64,000 nt of DNA from Megaleporinus macrocephalus (Eukaryota; Chordata; Actinopteri; Characiformes; Anostomidae), in contig CM038725.1 of assembly GCA_021613375.1 (NCBI GenBank), positions 13,881,089-13,945,088 on the forward strand. Direction: 5' to 3'. The notes beneath the pieces are model-generated. The model ran no database searches and was not told where the DNA came from. It saw only the letters and a program-made list of their open reading frames with translations. A program made the translations under genes and the position numbers. Positions within the stretch are counted from its first letter, which is position 1; every line of letters starts with the position of its first letter. Positions 35,211 through 47,932 of the stretch are shown in pieces.

Positions 35211-36985
35211 TTACATTACAAATAATGTAAGTATGCAGCTTTTATGTAGCACTGTGTAAACCACATGCCTCACAACTTTGCAGAGTTGTTAAGTAATCCC
35301 AACAATTTTTGGCAATCTGAGACTATTTAAATCATGCTAATTGTTATAGGCTACATATTAGCCTAGTAGGTTCAATGCAGGACTTAAAAAAGTTGCTTTG
35401 TCTACATTTACAGTACAGTACAGGGAAAACTACTTGTGTTGGCAAACTATCACGTTCAGATCAGAGCTCAAGCTTACACAAGCCATATCACACAGTTCCA
35501 GCCAGCTCCAGCTGCATGTACGCACACCTGGGATTAATGCCTGCACGCACCGACACAGCCAGGGATCTGACCACTCGTGTCCATCTTTATTACGATCTGC
35601 ATTTCATCATAAACAGATCCTATGAGGTCATTAGTGGCCACTGAGCCTGAGCGAAAGGACACCTAAGTAGCCTCTCTGCACATCGTTGTCCCGCACTCCA
35701 CGTACAATAGGTTGGCTATATATGGCCAACAACTTTCCTCACACTAGCATTCAGACAGGCGAAACAGCAAAAGTGGTTTCCAGATGTTGACACAGACAGA
35801 CAGTAATTGGAGTTTGTGATGGCTTCCAGCCGCCATGGCACACAGCCAGCAAATTCTCCAAAGGGAGAGAATGTTCTGTGCCATAACTCACACAGAAAGC
35901 TTTGCAATAATAATAATAACATACTTTGCAGTCCAGTAAGAGAAAGAAAGAAGGAGAAAAAACTTGGTGATTGCAATAATTGGCTGCTTTATATCATTTG
36001 TTTATTTATTCATTCACTTTTTCTTTACGTTAGAAAGTTGAGGCAGAGGTCTTAAACTTGACAACTTCCAAATTTGCTGGATAACTTTTTAAAAAATACT
36101 TGTTGTTATTATTATTATTCACCGTGTATTCTCATTTACAAATGGAATATATTAGTGATGCATTAATAGATACTTGGCAGACGTCTTGTCCAAGGACTTT
36201 TATTGGTGTAGTGTGGTGGGCTTGCCCAGGCTGGGAATCGGACCCTGATACGCTGCGTAGAGGGAAGGGTATAAACTAAAGCAGTGTTATCATTTTGGGG
36301 AGATGCTCTGTATGTCTACAATGACCGCTGTTCATTATGAAGGAAACTGTTCGTAACTTATACTTCAGTATAACAGGATTTTGGACTGTTTTTATTGGTT
36401 CATTCATCATTAAATGATCACACAGTATAAAGAGCAGCTGACATTTTCAAATGCTATAAAGAGGTTTTGGTTTACCAGTGATATTTTTTAACATGCTGGT
36501 TTTCTATATTTTAGGAAAATATATTTGTACATCTGAAGTTTTATGTAAATGTTATAATTGCTTTTGTTGATTTTTCTAACAGAACATAAGTAAATTACAG
36601 AAACACATGCATTATAATGCAAAAGTGTTATTTATAATATATATGGTTTATAATTTAACATATATATATATAAAGTCACATATACACAACTGAAACTAAC
36701 AACCAATATTAACAACTACAAAAAATTACATTCCTGGAGGTATTTAATTAATATTTCAGAATTATTATTATTTTTTTATGTATGTAACATATTTTATGTA
36801 TGTAACATATTCCATTTAGAAATCATACTATTTAGCTAATCACACAACATGTATTTCCATTTTTTACTATTTCTTTTACAAATAATTTGATCATAACTTA
36901 AGTGTCTGTCCTTCACATTGTATGTAAATATAATGATGAATGAAACAAGAGAAATGCTACAGAAACACTTGTAATAAACTGTTTT
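35211..36985. other. Intergenic, mostly no recognised feature
   Basis: A possible SINE-like remnant lies near 36170-36260 (TTGGCAGACGTCTTGTCCAA; GGGAATCGGACCC). There is no supportable gene. Confidence 0.4.
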
Positions 36986-37335
36986 ACATTGGCTTACTTA
37001 CATTAGCTTCCCAAGTGGTTGCCAGGTGGTTGCTATGTTGTTGCTAGGTGGTTGCTATGGTGTTGCTAAGCCTTGGCTATGGTCTCCCAGGTGGTTGCTA
37101 TTGTGTCCCATGTGGTTGCTAGGTGGTTGCTATGGCATTACTTTTTTCAAGCCAACTTACTGTTATTCTTTTCTTCTTCTTCCTTCTTCTTCTTCTTCTT
37201 CTTCTTCTTCGTCTTCTTCTTCTTATTATTATTATTATTCATTCTATGCTAAAAAATGGCAATGCTTACTACTCCTCCTACAGTTTTGGGCACCATAGCA
37301 ACCAACTAGCAAGCACCTAGTAACAACATAACAAG
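36985..37335. repeat. GGTTGCTA-type fold-back repeat with (TTC)n core
   Basis: Multiple GGTTGCTAGGTGGTTGCTAT words at 37015-37135 are answered in inverse at 37290-37326 (CATAGCAACCAACTAGCAAG). Between them is a (TTC)n/(ATT)n run at 37168-37240. Confidence 0.7.
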
Positions 37336-39097
37336 ATGTAAGGTAGCACTGAATTTAATATGGCAGTAGATTTAATGTAGCAGTAAATCCACAGTCATCA
37401 AACAGTTTATAAATAAAATGTTCACTATTATCAGCAGACCTTTTCAAGCCAACTTAAAGTTTGTACAAAAAAATTGTGTAACTCATTAGCGTAGCATTTT
37501 AAACTGTAAATTCAATGTTGTGTAGTGTTTCTAAATTTCAATCACCATTCATAGCCTTGAATGAGACTTTTGTAAACATCCCAACATCTCAATGGATTTT
37601 TCCTCTAATTGGATTAGAAAGATCTGATTATATTAGAAAAATGCATAGGTTTCTTATCTTGTTGGGGTCAGCTGAGTGGTCACAGTGTGTTACCTCTTTA
37701 CTTATCTGAAGGCTAGCTGGTCGCTTCCTTATTGCATGAGGGCTTTAAAGACGTTCAGCTCTCTTCGCAGATTTCCTTTCTCAAATATCCAACTGTGAAA
37801 GGTTTCTGCTGGTTTTCATTCATAAATTCATCAAGGCCTCAGCTCCGCGCTTCGGGGAAGTTAGCCGCCCTAGTAGGTTTCACAGCAGGGTTTTGAAGAT
37901 GCATGCGGAGCTCCTTAAAAAGAGCTTCTGAAAAAAGCTAATGGTGTGTTATAATCAGAAAAACTGAGGTGAATTAATGCCCCGCGTGAAACGACATGAG
38001 ACGGCAAGAGTCCAGCTGGGCTCTTTTCACATTTTCTGTGTATACATTAGGCTCACTTCACAAAGCACGACACATACAGTATCTGTCTACACACAACACC
38101 GTCATATCTTTTAATCTACGCTGCCTCAGGATATTTAGAAAATGGGGCCCTGTTATTAGCGCTACACCTTTGATTAATCAAAAGCCCCTTCTGCTTTATA
38201 TCCACTCCTTGACGGCCGAGTCCAGCTTGACGAGCAACGGCTAGAAACCTTTAGCTCTGACACAGACCAGATGTTGGCCGCATCCCCAGTTTTGCTCCAA
38301 ATGAAACGGCGGCAAACAGCCAACAACCTGAGCTGCGTTCGCTATGAAATTATATGTTTACAATAATGTGCTGCGGCGAGGGCACAGGGGTGCAGTTTCT
38401 CAAGGAGAGCGAAAGCTGAACCAGCTGCGAATGGTCAGGACTAGTTTGGGTACGGATGAAAAATCGGAGGCACCGAGGGGAGGACAGAAGACTCTTTTCA
38501 TTAACATTGCCATTTTTGGATCTTAACTCCTTTTTTTTATTATTATTTTTATTCCACATTATTGTCCTTATGCGCTTTTCTCTGCCCGGGGTTCTTAATG
38601 GTGCCAGAGTGCTTTCAAAGGAGAAAAAAAATAAAAAAAACAACAGTGCACATGGAAAAATTGAACAGTTATATAATGTATTTGCTCAGAGAGGTCTTGA
38701 ATTCCAAACAAAAAGGGAAAAAAAGAACATTTGCTCTCAGTGGAGGGAATAACACCAACACAAGCAACCCATAAAGTGAATGGAACAAGAGCAAGGCTCA
38801 TCATCTGGACAAAACTTTCAGCTCCTTTCACCAGAAGCCGTTAGCAGTGGTACGTTACATGATTAACAAACAGCAACAAGGAATAGTGTTACCAATGAAA
38901 TGTAATGAACTTGTTAATATATCCTTGAATATCCTTTTTGTCAGGGTGTCAACACTGAACACAAACCCTCTCCTTAGTTTCCTAGAAAGGAATTTCTATT
39001 GGCTGTCTAATGTATGCATAGGTTTTTTAGACACTTGCTTATCCAGAGTTTCCTCTGATTTCTGGGGACATCTTGGCGAAGAAGGAGATGGAGGTTA
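37336..39097. other. Intergenic, no recognised feature
   Basis: Open frames are short and overlapping on both strands and show no domain. No gene is called. Confidence 0.45.
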
Positions 39098-39602
39098 CAG
39101 AGAATGCTCTATCATTGAACCAGCAGCAACAGAGGACCGCCGCCGAGCGCTACTGAACGGCCAAGATTGCAGGCAGGGTCATCAACAGCCACATACTTCC
39201 ACTTCACGAGCACATGCTCGCACAGTCCAAGCAGAGTCCCTGGGGCGTGTGTCTGCAGTGCAGGGGTTTTGGCATGTCCACTGTCCCAGTGAACACACAT
39301 GCTGTGTGCATGCTGCTAGTTCTCTTCTTTCCTGAAGCACTGGAGTTAAGAGATCCTCCTCCCTGGAGCTTGCAGGATCACTCCTCACACTATCAGGGGT
39401 GGTGGCAAGGGCTTCTGCTCAAAACACTCCTGGAAGGCAGGCCATCGCTGTAAGCTGCCATCCATTTTACCATCCTCCAGTCAGGCTCCTTGGCATCTTG
39501 GCAAACATGAATAGGTGGATAACATAACACTTTCAGCGAATGCTCTTTTATTGAACCAGCAGCAATGAAGAACTGAACGGCTGAGCCTGACAGTAGGTAG
39601 TA
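39098..39602 (+). repeat. Pair of direct repeats about 435 bp apart
   Basis: GAATGCTCTATCATTGAACC followed by AGCAGCAACAGAGGA at 39101-39140 recurs as GAATGCTCTTTTATTGAACC and AGCAGCAATGAAGAACTGAA at 39538-39580. This suggests a degraded dispersed repeat or a tandem duplication. Confidence 0.6.
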
Positions 39603-39969
39603 ACATTGCACTGTTACCTGATAACCAGTCCCTCAACACAGAATAGCAACACATCTACACCTTCCCAAGCTAACAGTTCCAACTACTGCAAGACTTGAGG
39701 TCCAGCACTTCATTTGAGCCCTTAATTATGATTTCTCCAGCCTCTACTCTTCTGAGATGTTGCAACATTGTTGTGAGGATATGATTGCACTAGTGAGGTC
39801 AGGTACAGAGGATGGATTGATAATTCTTTATGTTTTAAGTTAATCATGTTTATTGTATGTTTTGTCACATTCGTTTTATCTCCTTTCAAAGCCTAACCTG
39901 TAAGTCATAAGGGGCCCTATGGACATTACATGTGCTGCATTTCATGTGACAATGTTTATCTTTATCAAA

Positions 39970-40248
39970 GTAAATGAACCTAATTCTAAACAAACCCCTC
40001 CCAGAGAATGCGGTTCCACTCCTCCAACACCCCAATGCTGGACGGGCTTTATACCCCTCTAACTGATGTTTGGCATTTGGTATGGTGACCTTGGGCTCAT
40101 ACAGGGCTGCTCCCGAGCACCCCATTCTACTGCCAATGCTTTTCAATGGCCTGAGTGCTGCTTGTGTCACTAATGGGTGCACCTTAAAGTAGAGCCTGCT
40201 TCACTAATAAGAAAGGATGTCTGGTTACTTTTGGACAAACAGTGTATT
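39970..40248. mobile_element. MITE family B fragment with Tc1-like end
   Basis: GAATGCGGTTCCACTCCTCC, GGGCTTTATACCCCTCTAAC and GGTGACCTTGGGCTCAT are shared in inverse with 46869-47030. The right end CTTTTGGACAAACAGTGTA resembles a Tc1-like terminus. Confidence 0.65.
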
Positions 40249-40497
40249 TGGAAAGAAATTCAGTGTTGATTGTCTTTGAAGAAAACGACCGGTCTATTTG
40301 GCAAGACACGGCGGCCTCTGGTGAACTGCAGCTCCCAGCCAGCATGGAAGAAATGTTGAATGAGCGTAGCGTCTCCATAACAAAGTTGACAAGTGGCATT
40401 CCATAACAGTGTAGTTATGGTGTTTTTAAAAGCTGGACTGAGGGAAAAGTCTCACTTCATAGCTGGAGAAGCTAACCTCACAATCCCCTCTTTCTGT

Positions 40498-40522
40498 TTA
40501 GAGAGAGAGAGAGAGAGAGAGA
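40498..40522. repeat. (GA)n microsatellite
   Basis: Short GA run. Confidence 0.9.
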
Positions 40523-40977
40523 CCTCATACGTCTGCTTCGAGTCTTGGGTTAGCCTCACTAATTACAAGGAATAAAAGCACCTTTTTACCGAACAGTAAC
40601 ATGAGCGTTCCGCGGAGACAGCCCTGCTGTTAGTAGCTTTTGGAACGATCTATCAAACACCTGGAGTTACTATACAGAAACAAGGAGCGGAGAAAAGAAA
40701 ATCTTAGCATTAAATGACCCATATAATGAAATTTAATCATATTATCCTTTTTTTAAAATATGAAAGCGATTTAAAAAAAAAGGTGCCATTCACTCCTCAG
40801 TCCATACAATACATGTACAGACACCGATCTACAAAAGCAGACCGCTTTAAATTCATTGTTTTTGTAAGGTCACAAAAAACTATCTATAGAACAGATGAGC
40901 ACTATGTCATCGTGAGTAGGCTTTCATAACCACAACCCCTTTTTGGGGGGAAAACAATCCCACGTCCCACATATGGT

Positions 40978-41210
40978 CACTGTCCAAAGACAAACAGGTA
41001 TCTCCAAAAATGGCAACTTTTCAGGAGAGACCAAAAACAGTCTCTACTTTCAATGTGATTCAATGGAACCAGAATTAGTTCCAAGCTCGCTGAAAGCATT
41101 TCTATTGGTCCATTCATCATGTTATTTTCATACAGTAGAAAGTAGCTGTTGATCTTAGAATGGGCAGAAAACGGGAGATACATGCTTTTCTTTGGACACC
41201 GATGATATAA
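40978..41210. mobile_element. MITE family A, most complete copy
   Basis: 233 bp with inverted ends of about 28 bp (ACTGTCCAAAGACAAACAGG / inverse of CATGCTTTTCTTTGGACACC). Internal blocks are GGCAACTTTTCAGGAGAGAC, TCAATGGAACCAGAATTAG and TTTCTATTGGTCCATTCATC. It has no coding capacity. It serves as the reference for the other copies at 3207, 11039, 14300, 29692, 42404 and 56170. Confidence 0.85.
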
Positions 41211-41718
41211 AAACCACAGAAAAATAGTTGTTTTTAAATGTGTGCTTGAACTAATCTGTATAAATGAATAACGCTATGCTGAAGTGTTGCTATGTGGCTG
41301 GTTTTACAAACAACAAATTAAAAACCGTTGATTTCAGACTTGCTCCTGCTCTGTCTTGATTGGGGCTCTGGCTACCCTACTGGGCTAACATAGCTAGCCA
41401 GGCTATAATATTAATACTAGCTAGCATGCTATGAAAAGTAAAACTAAACTAATTTAATTTATATCCTGAAATATTTTAAGCAAAAATTAAATACAAATAA
41501 ATGTCTGGGTTGGACAACTCTGACCATTTAGTGGTGTTACTGCACCAGCTTGATGCTGGGAGACTGAAGGGATGTGACTCAAGACCTAGCAACTGCATTT
41601 TTTCAATATAACGCTTGCATTTTATAGGCAAATTGGACATATATTCACCTGACATAGTTCATAAATGACTTAAAGATTAACTTTAGAATGTTTCCTATTG
41701 GTTTTATTTTGTGCTGCT

Positions 41719-41721
<3 letters not shown>
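41211..41721. other. Intergenic, no recognised feature
   Basis: Nothing coding or recognisably repetitive. Confidence 0.45.

Positions 41722-41802
<81 letters not shown>
41722..41802. repeat. (TA)n microsatellite
   Basis: 81-bp TA run ending exactly where the hAT-type MITE begins (CAGAGATGTC). Confidence 0.95.
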
Positions 41803-41806
<4 letters not shown>

Positions 41807-42344
41807 GATGTCAAGTAACAAAGTTCAAATACTTAGTTACCTTACTTAAATTTTGATTATTTATACTTTACTGAAGTTCTTACATTATTTTTTTAAATAG
41901 CCTCGCTAATCCTATTTCATTTTCAGTTTGTTTTACATCCCAGTAAAAGTTATTGACAACATGCCTTTGAAGTTTGACTTTTTGCACCATTACAGTACTT
42001 AGACAACTATATTTACATTGTACACTAAACTACATTCATGTTCAATGGGCGTATATGCGGCTGAAACAGGAAGCCTAGTGCATCCCAAATGTATCAACAT
42101 TAACATTTTAATATAACATTATAGTCATTATGGCTTTTAGAAGAATGGGGTTTTGGGGGTGGTGGGCTAGTGCACTGTAGACCCCTGTGGTGCGGCCTAA
42201 GCTTTTGTCCTTAGTGGCATTTTTTCTCTTACATTACTTTTACTTTTATACTTTAAGTAGTTTTGAAAGCAGTACTTTTGCACTTTTACTTGAGCAAGAA
42301 GCTTAAGTAGATACTTCAACTTCTATAGAAGTATTTATTACACC

Positions 42345-42350
<6 letters not shown>
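41803..42350. mobile_element. hAT-type MITE, copy 2 (right end lost to AT tract)
   Basis: Begins CAGAGATGTCAAGTAACAAA and shares, in inverse orientation, the blocks of 21585-22315 (CATTCATGTTCAATGGGCGT; GTGGGCTAGTGCACTG). It is cut off by the AT run at 42351. Confidence 0.75.

Positions 42351-42403
<53 letters not shown>
42351..42403. repeat. (TA)n microsatellite
   Basis: TA run between the hAT-type MITE and a family A fragment. Confidence 0.95.
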
Positions 42404-42406
<3 letters not shown>

Positions 42407-42520
42407 TCTGAATGTAAATCAATAGAACAGTATTCTTTATAAGTAATTTTGGAGCATTTCTATTGGTCCATTTATGGTGTCAAAATGAAGATATGTGTTT
42501 TTTGGACAGAGATATGATAT
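42404..42520. mobile_element. MITE family A fragment (right half)
   Basis: Carries GAATGTAAATCAATAGAAC, TTTCTATTGGTCCATTTATG and the end TTTTTTGGACAGAGATATGA. The left part is replaced by the AT run. Confidence 0.65.
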
Positions 42521-43942
42521 GTTTTTTAAACAATTGTTTTGTTCTAGAAAGAGGTTGAAAAAGGTCATGTAAAAATGAATTTGGGTTTTTGGTCAATGGT
42601 ACATAATCTCACAGACGTGGAAACTACAGGATGTGGGCCCTTTAAATAAGTTTGAGTGGAACTTTGAAGGAGGGAAAGTGAGTAAGCATGATTGATGAAG
42701 CTTTAGACATGTTAGCTATACATAAGCGGAAAGCAGGAAAACATTTTACACAATAAAGAGAATGACTCGCAGAGCATCCATATCAAAACAGTCAAGCATG
42801 GCTGACTGCACCCTCATTCTAAAAACCCCCAGCGTCCTCCACAGTCATTAATCACTTCAGAGGAGCTTCCATCTCGTTATGCTTATTTTCAGTGTTAATG
42901 TGGAATTCCACCAGGATCTACCTTTCTGGTTACTATGATATTAATGTTTTTTTTAACAATTTACATTCACTTTGGACAGAATGCGCCTTCTGGAATGATA
43001 ATGCAAATTAACCGAACATTGCTGCAGGTACATATAAACCTTATTCAAATTCTACTGCCCTGTACTGCTATAGAGTTTTTGCCGTACTTAGCCTGAGTTT
43101 CCCAAGAGGCATGTGTGAAATTGACGTCTATTGTGTTTTTAATAACTGACAGGATGTTTAGCTATTTTTATTTTATTTTTTCTTAGTGTAGAAATAATGA
43201 TGACTCCCAGCCGTGTTGGGTATATACTGCTGTATCTGAACCAAACAATTGAAGTCATTTTTAAAGGGGAATGATTTGTACGATTTTCAGTTTAAAACAA
43301 AATTAACAAAAATTGTTAACAGATTATAAAGAAATAACAGTTTAACATAACAATAACAATAACAGTTTTGGCCATGAGTTAAACATGTCTACGTATTGTG
43401 TTAAGGAGATATCTACCAAAGTTAACGTGTTAACCAGCTAGACCTGGCCCACCCTGTCTCATAATACCTCATAGGCAACAGTGAGTCACAAAAGACCATC
43501 CATGCCTACAAAAGACAAGAAACTATGTTTGGCAGCAAACAAAAGAAGTGATATAATCAGAAGCAAAACTAGAGTTAACATTGGTGCTGCTTCCTTCCAC
43601 TGCACACTCAGTGGCATAAATACTGGGGGTGGGGCAGGTAGCACAGGGAGATGCATGGCCTATAATGCTCATTTGTGTGCCTCACATATATATACTGACA
43701 CAACTGTACACTAAGGGCTCAGTTAAACAGGGATGTATTGTGCTCATGCTTGACATTATGAGCTAAGATTAATATGAATGCATTAGTGTTGATGTCCTTT
43801 AATGTTTATAAAAGACCACAAGATGATAAATTGTCTCCAGCATAAGAAGCTGCGATGAAAAGCTCTTTAGCATTAGGTCACATGATGTAGCAGCCTCGAT
43901 CACTGCCTCCTGTTTATATGACACAAAAAAACTCTTGTTGTA
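42521..43942. other. Intergenic, no recognised feature
   Basis: No gene, RNA or repeat family could be supported. Confidence 0.45.
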
Positions 43943-44489
43943 TTAAAGGAGCAATTTGTAAAAAAATGACGCGATCTGTCGATTTCATTCAAATAATACT
44001 GGGCAACATATGAACCAATCATAAGAAACAAGAAATACACAATCTTTCCTTACCAGTCCGAAGGAATCATTAAACTTCATCCCATTACTCACCAGGAGCA
44101 TCTCCAGTGGTGGAAAGCCTCAACGTTCACTCTTGATTGGCTGTGGTCCTCATAGTGGTCACTTGTCAAGAGCTTCAGCCATCCTTGTGTTTACTCTTCC
44201 TTTCATTGGCTACCTGATCTTAAGTGTCTAACCAGTAGCAGCTCCTTCAACATAATTGACAAGATGTTAGAATACGTTGAACTGAATCGATGTAAAGCTA
44301 CAGTGACTCACTGTCGCCTCTTCAGGTACAATGTGGTAGCACATCATAATTTCAGTTGATATCTTCTGCAGCACCGCACATAGACGTTCCTTATCATACA
44401 GTCAATGCTGTTACTTCTTCACATTCTGATGATTATTTTTGTTCATTTTGGAATGTTTTAAAGTGAAAATTTCACAAATTGCACCATTA
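43943..44489. mobile_element. MITE family C, intact ends
   Basis: About 547 bp with ends TTAAAGGAGCAATTTGTAAA and, inverted on the right, TTAATGGTGCAATTTGTGAA. The TTA/TAA at the borders may be the target duplication. No coding frame. Confidence 0.75.
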
Positions 44490-44673
44490 AGCTGGCAAAG
44501 CGAGGGCTCTGGATTTTTTTACCCCTTATAAATGCTTGCTACTTGAAAAAGGTTTAGTATCCCTGGTATAAACAAATGTTGGAACTGTTGCGTCATTTAA
44601 AGACATATAACATTGTGTTTTCATAGTGTTGCCATCACTGCATAACAAAAAATATGCCTCTTATATTTCACAT

Positions 44674-45273
44674 GGGTCTGTCTCAAAACCTAGTGAGTGT
44701 GTAAGTAGGCTGTCTAGGTAGGCAGCTGTTTAAGTATCAGCATTCTCTCCTCATCTCTCCTCATAAAACAGATTACTGAGACGCTCTAGTAAGAGAGAGA
44801 CTGCGTCACGGCTTGTTCCCGCCCACTGCAGCACGCAACCGGTGGTTTAGCTGGTTGCTAAACTACCGGCATGCATCCAAAACAATAGCACGAGGCTTAA
44901 AAATCCGCTAGCATAAATGCTAATGGCTCCAGTATAAAACTGCAAAATGGTGAACGACTCGTTACAGAGTTGATAATAAAATACTGTTTTGTGTGATTAT
45001 ATGACAAGAAACACATTAAAACACCAGAGAATCAAAATAACTCACATTTTAAAACCACTTCACTGCTCATAGATTAGCGTGCGTTGCATCATGGGATTGT
45101 CTTAGCGGCTGAGGAAGCGTTCAATGCTTCCTTAAAATCAGGTCAAAATAAGGTTCCTCAAGTAGACAGCATGTTTAAGATGTGTAAGAATTGGGACAGC
45201 CTACATGTTGGGAGCGCATACTATGACGTAAAATGCTGCCTATGTAGGAGCTCACTAGTTTTTGAGACAGACA
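44674..45273. mobile_element. MITE family D, copy 1 (intact ends)
   Basis: About 600 bp. The left end GTCTGTCTCAAAACCTAGTG is inverted on the right (CACTAGTTTTTGAGACAGAC). The interior includes CATCATGGGATTGTCTTAGC and AAATCCGCTAGCATAAATGC. Copy 2 (47863-53333) is inverted and split by a hAT-like insertion. Confidence 0.85.
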
Positions 45274-45401
45274 CATTGTATTTTTGTATCCAGTCTTTAG
45301 AAGTTCTGTAAAGGGGTCAGTGGGGGGTGTCTACTTAACCTGCAGTCCTAAGTTTAGTTTATTATTATTCTGTCACTTGTGTTTACACACAGCAAAATTT
45401 G

Positions 45402-45610
45402 ACCTCCGCCTTTAACACAGCGAAACACCCACATATACATACACACTAGGGGGCAGTGAGTGGGGCAGCCCTATCCACGGCACCCGGTGAGCAGTTAGGT
45501 GCCTTGCTTAAGGGCACTTCAGTTGAGTCCTGCTGGTCCCGGGGATCGAACCGGCAACCTTCTGGTCACAAGACTGGACCCCTAACCTTCAGGCTACGAC
45601 TGCCCCCTAA
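45402..45610 (-). mobile_element. tRNA-derived SINE
   Basis: On the minus strand the order is GGGGGCAGTCGTAGCCTGAA, GGTTAGGGGTCCAG, then GGTTGCCGGTTCGATCCCC. These give A-box-like and B-box (GGTTCGATCC) promoters of polymerase III at tRNA-like spacing, followed by a SINE body (AGTGCCCTTAAGCAAGGCAC). Family assignment beyond SINE is not attempted. Confidence 0.75.
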
Positions 45611-46868
45611 CCTCAAACTTTACAAGCACAACCGCCGACTCACAAGACTGTGAATGATGTTGTTGTTTCATTGGCTCCTTACTGAAACATCTGCATGAGT
45701 TGTAACTGATGAGTAAATGAGATCCTGGTAAGGTGGCACTTGATTTCATGCACAGAAGCTGATTCGTCACTCGCTTGTTTCGATACTGTACAAGTGCAGA
45801 GCAGGTTGTTCAGAAGTTCAGTTGTGAAATGTTTTTTCTTCAGCTAAACGTTGTGTATATACTGTAAAAAAAGTTGTACAAGGCATCTCACCCGGACAGC
45901 GTGCCGCTTTTTGAGTAAATAGGAATGAAGTAGGAGGAGGAGATGGAGGTGGCGTGGGGAGGGGGCCGAAGGGGGTGTGTAAATAGACAGTTGGGGGGGG
46001 TGGATGTTGAAGAGGAAATGATTTGCTGTGGAATATTTCTTCGTCCTGGAGTGATTTTTTCTGTCAGGGGTTGATGCAACATTTGCATATGAATGAGACT
46101 CTTGTAGGCCTGTCTGCATTCAAGCCGAGCCGTGCAGACTGTGATTAATCATGTTGCTCTTGGAGACGGTGGTGCGGTGGGTTAGTTTTGAGTGGAGTGT
46201 CATAAATCCATTTGGGGGGAAAAAGTATTTGAACAAGGCTCGCGCAGCTAAAGCTTTCTGACTTGTCTAGATCCTGTGTAGTTTGACGTCACCACACAAT
46301 CGCAGGTCTGTGCAAACGTACTCGATTATTGGAGAGTTTGGTTGAAGTATTGACACCTGGGGTCGAGAAGAATGGAAGCAGGAACCCACGTTTTTGTGAT
46401 ATGAAATAGAAGTAAATTGAATTGATATAAAAAAATAACAGTTGAATTGAATTGTATAATAATAATAATGACAATTATACAAATAAATAGTTTTATAAAT
46501 GGGTTGAAAAGATGAAAATCAATCAGCCTTTTGTCGGAGCTTTAAGTAATGACACTTGAGGTCGAGAAGAATTGATTTAAGCAGCAGCTGATACATGCTG
46601 AGTTCTGAGGGCGTTTGGGTCAAAGGGTCAATGCGTTCATTTGTATGTAATTGCAGCCGCGGCTACATTTGCATGCGCTCTCATCAGCGGCTGAAAGGAG
46701 AACTGATGCGTGACATCATAATTTAAGGAGGGCAGTTGATTCTGGCTAAACAGTTAGACCCCCACTGTTGTATTAGAAACATCTTCATGTTGTCCAGCTA
46801 GCGCAGGTAGAGTTCAGCATCACAATATTTTCCAGCATTTGTTCAGTACTTGTCAGTCATAAACACAT
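45611..46868. other. Intergenic, no recognised feature
   Basis: A G-rich pyrimidine/purine tract lies at 45940-46005. The word GACACCTGGGGTCGAGAAGA (46351) recurs as GACACTTGAGGTCGAGAAGA (46551). No gene. Confidence 0.45.
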
Positions 46869-47030
46869 AGCTTATATAATCTCTGTAGCAATTATAATAG
46901 ACTGGGACACACTGGAGCAGCTGCACATGAGCCTTAGGCTACCATGCCCAGTGCCAGCTAGAGGGATATAAAGCCCCCCAGCACTGGGCAGTGGAGCAGT
47001 GGAACTGCATTCTCTAGAGTGATCGAGCAC
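46869..47030. mobile_element. MITE family B fragment (inverted)
   Basis: GAGCAGCTGCACATGAGCCT, GCTAGAGGGATATAAAGCCC and GGAACTGCATTCTCTAGAGT are the inverse of 39994-40160. Confidence 0.65.
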
Positions 47031-47554
47031 CATTGACTACCTTTAGTTTGGAGTGGCATTTGTAATCCAGAACTAATCAACCAGACCTCTAATTCCCTTG
47101 TGGCTGTATACAGCCAAATCCTCACAGCAATGTTTCCACATCTAATGTAGAGGCTTTCCAGAAGAGTAGCGGCTGTTAATGTTGGTGTTCTGTATTCATA
47201 CTCTTGATTTCAGACGGAATGCTGGATGAGCGGATGTCTAGGACAGGGACTGACAGGGATTATTATTTCTCTCCACTGACCCAGACGTATAGGACGAGAT
47301 TTAAGGTGGCGTTTAGAAAGTTATTAAACCCTTGTTTTATTTTTATTTTTTTTTCTCTGTTTTTTTAGAAAATCTAAAAAAAGAAGTTCAAACCGCCAAA
47401 AACAGACCACATAACAACGGCACACCATTATCTCATCACACTTATCATATACTAAATCCATTGCTTAAAATATAAAAAGATAATCTCTGAAAAGCAACAT
47501 GACAGTATAACAACTTAGACAATATATGGGGCCACACTAGGTTCACTGAACCTA

Positions 47555-47600
47555 CACAGCCAGGTCCATAAATATTTGGACATCAACAAAGCCATTTTTT
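47555..47600. mobile_element. Isolated Tc1/mariner-like terminus
   Basis: CAGGTCCATAAATATTTGGA matches a fish Tc1/mariner-like end I recall. No partner end is visible before the family D element at 47863. Confidence 0.4.
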
Positions 47601-47924
47601 TAGCAATTTTAGGGGCTACTTGGAAGTAGTGTAACAATAAATAACAAAGCTTTGAGCTGGTTTGTAAAAGCAAGTTAAAATTTTAAAGCTGTTGTTAGTG
47701 GTTGAAACCATATAACTTAAAATCCAGTGCTACCCTGATAGCTCAAATTTACTGCCACCTGAAGTCCACTGTTACATTAAATATTCTGCCACCTTAAACC
47801 CACAGATATCTTTCAATCCACTGCTTCCTTGAATTTTCTTCCTTAAATCTAGTACTATCTTAGGGTCTGTCTCAAAACCTAGTGAGCTGCCTACATAGAC
47901 AGCATTTTACATAGTATTTTCATA

Positions 47925-47932
47925 GTATGCGC
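47925..47932 (+). repeat. 8-bp target duplication, left (GTATGCGC)
   Basis: Identical to 52910-52917 on the other side of the hAT-like element. The uninterrupted copy 1 of family D has a single TATGCGC at the same place on its inverse strand. Confidence 0.95.

Noticed and set aside
38847..39335. 162-residue plus-strand open frame
   Set aside because: No recognisable domain and no splice or promoter context. Part of it lies in the direct repeat at 39098, and overlapping frames occur on the other strand.
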